Below are positions 55,272 through 64,000 of a stretch of 64,000 nucleotides of DNA, piece by piece. The notes beneath the pieces are model-generated. The model ran no database searches. It saw nothing but the letters and a program-made list of their open reading frames with translations, and was not told the origin of the DNA. The stretch's first letter is position 1, and every line of letters begins with the position of its first letter. Source of the stretch: Varroa destructor (taxonomy: Eukaryota; Arthropoda; Arachnida; Mesostigmata; Varroidae); NCBI RefSeq assembly GCF_002443255.2, contig NW_019211458.1, positions 14,813,939 through 14,877,938 of the forward strand. The letters run 5' to 3'. A program made the position numbers and the translations under genes.

Positions 55272-56856
55272 GCAAGTTTTTATTTTTAATTTCTTATTGA
55301 AATTATATATATATAGTGGACACGATTCAAGGCTCTATGAATCTCTTTCAATATCGGACGGAGTGGCCGCTGCAGTCGGCCTATTCGATAATGGATAATT
55401 GCGCACAGCATAACACCATTACAATTACGGTTTGTCTACAAACATCCAAAGCCATTTATTTATTCACTATTCGGTAACTTGTTTTAGATCAAGCCCCTAC
55501 GTGAATTCACTTTTTAGGTCCGAACTTAAGTTCTGAACCGGCAAGTTGAAGTTCAAGGTACACTTTTTTTTCTCGCTTCATATAGCTAACATTCGGCATG
55601 AAACATTGATCGTTTTAACTCATAGCTATGCTCGATCATTATTACCGTTGCAGTTATCCGCATTGCTCTCTATCGTAATTTTCTCGTTACAACTATCCCA
55701 CGATCCAATATAATATTTATACTATGTACCATTTTCATCTGTCAATTATCCTACGATTGAAGCTACTTCTGTGCTGACTTTAACCCATTTGAACTTGAAA
55801 CTGATTTTTCTAGCCCAAGATATAACCTTGTGACTCTTCACGTTCGTGTTTATGTATAGCTGATAACATTTTTTTAACATAAAAAAATACTTGTGAGTAC
55901 AAACATCGTTTTCATTAAACTATCTTCAAAAAAAGCTACAAAAATCGTTTCGAAGGCATCGGCGTTGAGGCTTTAGTATGAAGTATATCAATTGATGCTC
56001 TTGAGTTCATAGAATATAAATTGATCATCTATTATTTATGCTTTATTAAATTTATTTGTAATTCCTATTTTACGAGCAATGATCTCAGTGACCAAGTTCA
56101 CTTATGCACCGTATTATGAAATATTATTTACTGGGGGTACCAGACACTAAATTTTCTTTAGCTCTTCAATTTTTACACAGAGGTAAAACCTCCCTGAACC
56201 CGATTGTAGAATGAATTAAAAATAATTAAAGAAAATAAATAAATAAATATCCGATTGTAAACGTGAGGGGTGTATTGTCTTGAGAGTATAACATGTAGAC
56301 GAATGCAATACGAGCTTTTTAAACGCTGTAGCAATTACAGTTCTCGTGTACTTGACTGCAAATAAGTTGTGCACGCACGAACAAACGCACATATCATGCC
56401 ATTATATTTTTTTTGCAGGGGTAGACATCATTCAGCATTGATACTCTCGCTAATAGCCTTGTAGCTGTGGCAGGGACCGATTCGACCGTATGTGGTCAGT
56501 ATAACGATAGTCGTACTAGCCAAAGCCTGGCGAGCTACTGTCAAAAACCCAATCATTTAACTGAAATATTGAGTCGTAGCTTAAAATCCCAGAACACAGA
56601 ACTACATATCTGGCGGTACGTCTGTAACCATGTTCCCGTTTCCCCAGATCCCCACTGGTCATCAGACAACCGAGGTGTGATTGATCGCACGCAAAATGGC
56701 AATGAGCGGAGATCGGTGCTTTAGCTCAGTCGACGCCGACTGCGATATGGAGAGAACAATTACCGCAGGCGTCGTTTGTCCTTGTCCCCTGCGCAGGGAG
56801 GGGAATAACCGTGGGATTGACGTAGGTCTGAAAGCGCTCTGTCTGCCAAGAATGAG

Positions 56857-56882
56857 GAGGGAGGGAGGGAGGGAGGGAGAGA
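56857..56882. repeat. (GGGA)n microsatellite
   Basis: About five GGGA units on the plus strand, a polypurine tract followed by gagagcgaaaaaaaa. Confidence 0.9.
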
Positions 56883-59449
56883 GCGAAAAAAAACTCTAGT
56901 AGTAAATAGTAATTATCATAAACGGAACAACCAACCGTACCCACTACTGACTATGGTCAGCAAACGCAGCATAGATTTGCCCATAGATAGAGCCTATTTG
57001 GCTAATATGAGCCAAACAAAAGCGAATCGATTATTTATGATAGGCCGACAAAAGCGAGACGGAAAACCTCGACATCAGGTGTGTAAGCCGAACGCTTATA
57101 GATAACATCTGTCCATGCTTAGATGTTTTTATATATGAATCGGCCTGCGACAAATCAACAATATCTCCGATCTAACAAGTGGAAATATCAATTTCGTCAA
57201 GTAACACTTATTCGGGTTTAATGAACCAAGTAACAATCACAGTGTGCCCGACTGACCTCACTCGACTACGTGTAGCTGGCAGTAGGAGCTATGAAGGAAA
57301 ATGCTAACATTTAATAAGGTTGATTTCCCTCCCATATTGCAACGATGAGCGTCTCATAATTTTTTTTCTAATCTACGGTAGTCTATGCGCCGGGACTCAA
57401 AGACTACAAGGCAAACCCATTATTAAGAATAGAAATGGCTTAGTATAATGTATAACTTAGATTTACATCACGGCAAACTATCTCGTCACCTTTTTTTATC
57501 TGTTAACGGACACCGCAAATACCCAATGATAATCGCTTTCGTCCATGAACGTGAACCCTAATTACCCTGTATATTTTGGAATTTATCTATATGAGGAAAA
57601 CATATAGGTACATTCAACTGACCTAATCGGAAGGCTGTTTAAGGAGTTTACTTGCAACTTTTAATGCGGATTCAATAGGTAGTCAGCTAAAAAGGCTTAA
57701 TTAATCATGTTGTTCACTTTAAATTATTGTCCTTGGAGCTAGCGTTCAAACTAGCGGCTGAGTGTAAAATCGTCTGCCTATATTTGATTATGTAGGTTTA
57801 TTTTAAGAGTAGTATAAGACTAGCTTCGTAACGTTTTCGACACAATCGACCAAATCCCAACATCGGATAGTTCCAAGTGACCTGACATTTACCTTACATT
57901 GTACAATACAAAGTCGCCACGATCGACGTCCGAGTAACGGTACTCGCACTTGAATTGCGTTGTGTATTTTAGTCATAGTTCTGGATATGAAGGGTTAAAT
58001 TTGAGATTAATGTTTTGACTGGAAGTAATGGATGAATGTAACTACGGCTCGGTTTCATGTTCAACTCAGCTTGAAGACATTACTTCGTTCCGCAAAAGAA
58101 CATACAAGAGATGCGAGCGTCATGGGATGGTCATGCGTTTCTCACCTCGGGGGCCAATAAGATAGAAAAAAAAACACTTGCTTCACCCCCTCCGACAACC
58201 GCTTATCATAATATGAACATACTACTATACTAATTTTATGACGAAGTTAACTTTGTGGTTCACCAGTCCTCTACTCGTAATTATTCTAGTACCCAAAACT
58301 TTTACTCGATGGTAAAAAAAGAAAGCTATCCTATTTGTTGGCCAGGCGAATAGCCGCTCACATGGCCAAAATGGAAGCCTATCAATTAAGCCGTCTACAG
58401 AATACTAACAAATAACGGGCCTAGTATTATCTGGTAATGGTTGGGCAATATTATTAAAATATAAGAAACTGCGTTTGCCACGACTATATTTTAACGGCAT
58501 GTTTTATAGTATATGTCAGGTACAATAGACCAGTTCGTATTTTTCAATTGTTGGTGTGCTTTCGGTTTATTACCACCGAAAGCCCCCGCTTTATGGGAAT
58601 ATGTATTTCCTACTCTCAATAGCTGAAGCTCGCTCTGAGTTATACAGTCGATCTGATACCCCTTACTGTTGTAACTCATAGTGCGTACGAACCCAAAAAG
58701 GGTGCTGTTTCGTAGATCGTCTCATACTATTCTGTTTCATTGTTCATTAATATCACTTTAAATCAAAAACAGTCAGAATTAACTCACATTGAAATGTATA
58801 AATTGCATTTATTTACCACGAAAAGACAGTGAGATATATATCAGTAAGGGCTAGGAGGTAGACGAGTAGAAGTGCATGCAGACAGGCGCAATAGTATTTC
58901 TTAAAAATAGTTTAAGGCACCTGACGCTGGCCTGACACTGAATTATCCATTCTCTCAAATCTGGACATGTTCTCAAGGTTGCTTTCAATCTGCATGAAAC
59001 TTTGGGACTATTGATATCGAAGTCTACAAATGATTCCTTGACATAGAAATAAAAAGACAGTGTCTAGTCGCTAACCCTCCTCGCCGGTAATTATCGGAAA
59101 CAATTTACTTATTTTTTCATGCTATATGTATGTACACAAATTGCATTACTCTTAACAGCAAGCGAAACAGCTGACAATGATCTAACTTCTTCTCCCTGCA
59201 ATTACTACAATAGCTTCTACCTGAAGGGAACATTTATTTATGGATCTATCTTGTTACATCTCTTTCTTTTCCCTGCCTTCCCTTTTCTGTTCGCACAATG
59301 CAGACGCCTTAGCAGTTTTTTGGGGATGCTTTGTTCCTTTTGCCATCTTTGCATCTTTACAGTGACATCGTCGCGCTGCTTGCATGCTGCCCGCCGAGCC
59401 ACGGTCGGTGTTTTGACCTCACTCATTGATCCTTTTTTGACATAGAGCT

Positions 59450-61250
59450 ATTGCAGCCAGCCAACCCATCCTGACCCTAGTGTTTCTGATATCCTAATCT
59501 CTGTGGCGATGATGATTGCTCGTCGTCATCCTTTTGCGAGCGCGTCTCGGAGTCGCAGCAAAAAAAAAGTCGATTCTTGGCCTTTAGGCTTCTCTGCTGC
59601 TGTTTCGCCAGTCCTGCACTCCACCTTGTACATACTCGAGCGTTCGACCTGGGTCTCCAAACGGAGAAGGCAAACGGAGCAGACGTTTCCCGATGCAACA
59701 TAGGCTCGGCCATACACAACGAGGTACGCACATCGAGAGCTACATCGGCACATATCGCAGCAGGACCCCTGCCTGTTGCGGTTCGGACTAGAGTCCTGCA
59801 GGATCTCGGAGTTAGCTGCGGCCTGCACCCGGTTTAAGTAAGCCGCTCGCCTGAGCGTCACCTGTAGACGCCCCAACCACCCCGTTTTGCCCGTCATAGA
59901 AGAAAGAAGGCAGGAAGGCAGGCAACCTGCTGGCCGCCGATGGTGTTCGGTTTGCCTTGCGCTCATGACCGACTTCTCCCGTCGCTGCCAGTGGTGCCAG
60001 TGTGGGTCCTATCGGGCTCGTAGAAGTAGCCTTACAGGACTGCAGTCCTCTGTATGTGCCTTTCGCTGGCGTCGCTTATGGTAGCCTGTTTTAGCAGCGC
60101 CTATTGGATTGCGGGGTCTGAGTGGGTGCCGCCCCATCGCAAGCTGCGACGCAGAATAACCGCTGGCACGCCACTCGTTGTACTGAGCCACCCGATTCAG
60201 CCCACCTTTGGCTCAGGCCCAGCTAAATCAAGCCGCTCAGAGTCACGCTTCTGGGGGGATCACCACAACACAGTGCCCACAACATATCCAGGCACGGGAA
60301 CGCGGCACCGACTGACTGACTCAAAGAGATATACGCAGCACTACGGGACCAACGGCGCTAGGAACCCATAGCAAAGCATAACGCGCGCGAGTACCGGAGA
60401 CGATGTGCTCCCTGCCGCTCGTTTGGTTTGGCAAGAAGACGCTTGGCGCAGAGACTAAGCGAAGCGGTCTGACAAAGGAAACTGAAGCTGTTTTAGCAAA
60501 GGCACCGGTTGAAGGGCTATGCTGTGCGCCCTGCTTTGGAGTACGGTTATGCATAACCCTGCAAGAAGACCAGTCGAGAAGGCACCCACGGAGGAAAGGT
60601 GGCTTCTTCTTGGAGAGCACTGACTACTGCTATGAGGCGAAAGGCCTCTGCTAGGCACTACAGGGCCTTCTTGCCAGCAGGAGCTGAATGAGTGAGCAAA
60701 GAAGGAACGACGAGAACAGAGCAGCATCTCGCTAGCACATACCTAAGCCCGCTCGCTGCTAGGAACTAGTGTAGCATCGAGCCGGTGAGGGAACGTGTAC
60801 TTTGAATTGCCAAACGAGCTTTTAAGCGCTACCACAGCTGGTCGGAGATTAGCGCCCGAACGCCGAAGGCCGCCGTCGCGAGCGACTCACTCTTGAGAAG
60901 AGAGACTCAGTTTGGTCGTTGGTGAGCAAGCGGCGAGTAAACGCCCATAATCGCTGCTTTTACTGCTACTCGCCGAGTGCCGGATTGAAAATGTTGCTGG
61001 GAGCTTCTTAGCGAGGAAGGGGCTGCTACTGGAAGGATCGGCATCGAGATTCCGGCAGTGCTCGGCTTTCTTATGGGCAAGACACCGCGGAAGCTGTCAG
61101 CCGCTGGCCGAGCGACCATTTCAGCTAGACGCCGTCGTAGGACAGTAGGACAGCCAGCAGGCACGGTACATAATGAGCAGACACCAAAACAAACCTGCAA
61201 CACTGGCTTTTTGTGCCGACGAACATTTTGCCCCGTTTTTGCACTGCCTA
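59450..61250. other. GC-rich block inside SDHA intron 4
   Basis: About 1.8 kb clearly richer in GC and CG dinucleotides than the AT-rich DNA on both sides. Open frames of 60-146 codons occur on both strands, rich in Arg, Ser and Cys, and none matches a family I know. It could be a promoter or 5' exon of a nested gene, or an inserted GC-rich element. Confidence 0.35.
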
Positions 61251-63143
61251 CCCCCATCATATAGGTACTAAGGTGGATACAAAAAAGATACACTGGGCAA
61301 GTGAGGGAACGAAATAGGGAAAGTATAAACATGCCAGTCAACATTTAGTGCAATTATTAAGCAATTTTGTTTTATTTCTAGCTCCATTTAAGACACCCCA
61401 ATTTGGCCTAGTGCATACCTAAAGAGACCAACTATTAGTCAGCTACTCTTACCTTGGATGTAATTTCCCTTCATAAAACAAGTGGTTTTATTAAAGTATC
61501 ATGTAGGTATTATCTTGACTATTTTGCCTTCTGGTGTGGTATTCACATACATTTATAATTATTTCGATGGAACCGTCCATGTTATTGCGAGAATAAGAAC
61601 GATCAGCATCTCACGGTGCTTTTCACCTGATTTACCATCTACAATCTGTATCAGTTACCATCTACGGGTCTCGTTGCTCCTTGGGGTAGTGGTGCTCACT
61701 ATTAAGCGCCGTGTTCCTTCTGCAAATTTCTAAATCAATAGTTAGTCTAAATTAAAATGATTATTAACTACTTATATCAGGGCCGTCACTGGCAGATTGC
61801 AGCTTAGTACGCTATAGAAACGAGAAATAAATGTTTAGTGTTTATTACTGTGGCCGACATCTGTACCGTAACGCCACCCATCATAATGAAAGGTTAAAAC
61901 AATGGAAAAATGGCGACCGCGAAAGTGATCGATGGCGACATTAATTGCAATGACCAGGTCGTTGAATTGTTCTGCGGAACGACAGGTTCCGTAATCACTG
62001 TTTCTCCTCCAGTGTGTCTTTCCGCTGAAGTTGACTGTATGTTAGCTAGTAGTCGATCTATGCATCGTAAGAGATCGACAAGTGTGACTTCAATTCACAG
62101 ATGATCACGTTAGAATGTCAAGATATAACTGTACTTTGGAAACAAGGTAGATGTCTCTGGTAAAAGATTTTGAGAGCCCGCATCTTGACGTTCGACGCGT
62201 GCCGGGCTTAGGAGGGATGGCGGGAAGGAATTGTGTTGAAATTTCCTCCCATGATTCTTTCAAAATCACGATGGAAAATAACCATGTTTTATTGCAAAAA
62301 TACGGCCAATGGCGTGTTTCACAGCCAAGCTACTCTAAGAACAGATCTGGAGATGAACATGAGTTTTCAGAAATGATCACGAACTATATTACGGATCTCT
62401 AAAAACATTACGCCTAATACTTCATATTCAACAAATTATTTATAAACAAAAAGTTGAAAAACTGTAGCAAACATTATTAACTTTCTGACGTATATACTAA
62501 TTTTTTGGTAAATGAACACAAGAATCACAAAGTTAGATCAAATAATTATTAGAACTTAAGGATGTCTCTTCTTGAATAGTCGGGAATGAATTCGAGCGCG
62601 GTATAAATTCATGTTATTCTAGACGAGAATATGTTAACGCGGAAATCCTGACGCTTATTAACCTTAACCTCTATTGTATATTTGTATATATATAATTCAA
62701 ATCATACCGATATTGGTTACGACGACGAGAGAACTTGACTCTAAATTTATTATTGCTTTCGGAAATCTCATAACAAAGTTAAACGTAATTTGGGAGGGAA
62801 ACGGTTGCGCTCTAAATGACATCTGTAGCTTCGTTCTAAGTGTCGGGTAGACAAATACTGCGAATACAACAAGAACTACGGCGGCGTTATTGTAAATCTA
62901 TATTGTGCCAAATAAGACGAAAATAGCTTGAAAGATAGCAAACACAACATATTTAATGGGAAGATAAGGAAGCTGTTATCTTTTCTCCAGCATACACATT
63001 TCGATCAGTGCCAGTAGTGAAAAAATTCGTGAGCGATTACTACCTAGGCATTATCTAAAATTCAATTTGGAGATGTGAAGTTATTTCCACTTGATTAGTT
63101 ATAGAAAGTTCCTGCGCAGTCAACTTCACCCGTCGTCCCTTTA

Positions 63144-63240
63144 TGAGGCCTTGGCACAACGGCAAGCGACCTGACACGGACGGTGCTACCGAAAATCTGG
63201 AATCATCAAGGTTGTCACGTCACTCACATCCACATCGCTC
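63144..63240 (+). other. degenerate tRNA-like segment
   Basis: ttggcacaacggcaagcg (63151-63168) resembles the D-arm and A-box of eukaryotic tRNA genes (compare TGGCGCAACGGTAGCGC), and aaggttgtcacgtcactcac with catcc downstream resembles a decayed T-arm. The middle is too long and the acceptor ends do not pair, so this is at best a tRNA-derived relic or SINE head. Confidence 0.2.
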
Positions 63241-63837
63241 GGACACAGATCGAAGCAATTCCTCGCTGGTGAGCCTTGGGATGAAGGCTCATCATACTCC
63301 ATATTTTGCTAGATTTTGATCAGGCTTTAGGCAACCTTTGGCTACCTAGCTTTTCGTTCATAGAAAACACATTTCTAGATATTGTTGACTCACACCGGTT
63401 AGAACAGCTCCCTGAACTATTTGTATTCGAACTACGTCAATAAGAAGGCGTGATCCTAAACGTAGACTATGGAGAAGTAGCAACTACCGTTAAAGCCGTC
63501 GGGCATTGTCAGCAAGTAGTCAATCCAATTCAATAATAATTTTATTATCTCTTATTATGGATTTTAGAAGACAATCTAGTAGAATGATATCATACGATTT
63601 TCTAGCATTTGATATAGATTAGATAGACAGTTATCACTGCAGATTATTTGTTATAGTACGGACGGATTCTAGACCTTACAATAAACATCGATCTTCCACC
63701 CAGCATTTGCTAACTAACTTTATTAGCTATTCATTTTCGTAGTCTGCGGATCCCGATCTCCTAATTACTTAATTATGTTGTTCGGTATACCGCGAACCGA
63801 GTGGGAGTCCCTCTGACGGGACCAACCTTACACATAC

Positions 63838-63853
63838 ATATATATATATATAC
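63838..63853. repeat. (TA)n short tract
   Basis: Seven to eight TA units near the right edge. Confidence 0.9.
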
Positions 63854-64000
63854 TGCGTATACATGTATATGTAGAGAATTCTTACCCGTGTGAGCGTTTA
63901 GCCGTTCGCTCCTTCTATGATTACCGCTTGGGCTGCTTTAATCGAATCCTTAATAGCTCATAATATTCAGTGATTTTCTTGCAGCATTAGTCTGAGTATG

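Larger units (their letters stand above)
55272..64000 (+). other. SDHA intron 4, continues beyond the window
   Basis: Opens with GCAAGT, so it is a GC-AG intron. The next exon should read HSLLHTLYGRS-like, and no such frame, nor the later QFHPTGIYG and YFSCT segments, appears up to 64000. The intron is therefore longer than 8.7 kb or the gene is interrupted here. It holds a GGGA repeat, a GC-rich block, a tRNA-like relic and TA tracts. No other gene is recognised. Confidence 0.7.

Noticed and set aside
62151..62402. An 83-codon plus-strand open frame with an ATG start
   Set aside because: Short, inside an intron, with no recognisable motif. It could be a small exon but I cannot support it.

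Overview
This is a piece of a eukaryotic nuclear genome, most likely from an arthropod. Split coding exons with GT-AG (and one GC-AG) introns, many microsatellites, a run of N and long stretches without genes rule out a bacterial or viral window. Two genes can be identified from their proteins. One is the first coding exon of the para-type voltage-gated sodium channel on the minus strand (942-1597). The other is the first four coding exons of the mitochondrial succinate dehydrogenase flavoprotein subunit (SDHA) on the plus strand (51001-55271). The channel exon is of the arthropod type. A mite or other chelicerate is possible, but I cannot prove the species from the sequence.

Layout. Bases 1-941 are the start of the first coding-region intron of the channel gene, whose remaining exons lie beyond the left edge. 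Bases 1598 to about 2170 are its GC-rich upstream leader. From there to about 38 kb no recognisable protein gene is present. This part is moderately GC-rich and full of short CTG/CAG, GTT/AAC, CA and GGC tracts, with a strong hairpin at 25.85 kb, a palindrome at 22.0 kb, a candidate minus-strand splice donor at 32.46 kb and a GC-rich block at 36.85-37.7 kb. Any of these minus-strand signals could belong to non-coding 5' exons of the channel gene. That is inference.

From about 38 kb to 51 kb the sequence turns AT-rich, with long TA tracts, a broken gag-like retroelement relic (45614-46010) and a small GC-rich spot with a good plus-strand donor at 40.2 kb that may be the non-coding first exon of SDHA. 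SDHA coding exons 1-4 lie at 51001-51114, 53798-53919, 54646-54787 and 55115-55271. They encode the mitochondrial presequence, the FAD-binding motif and the covalent FAD histidine. Intron 2 holds a 131-base tandem duplication interrupted by 25 N. Intron 4 opens with a GC donor and runs past the right edge (more than 8.7 kb), with a GC-rich block at 59.45-61.25 kb.

The two genes are divergently placed, with about 49 kb between their start codons. They have no functional link that the sequence shows: one makes an action-potential channel in the plasma membrane, the other a respiratory and citric-acid-cycle enzyme in mitochondria. I found no novel molecular system. The most useful leads are the retroelement relic, the duplication around the assembly gap, the GC-AG intron, the hairpin and the candidate 5' exons.
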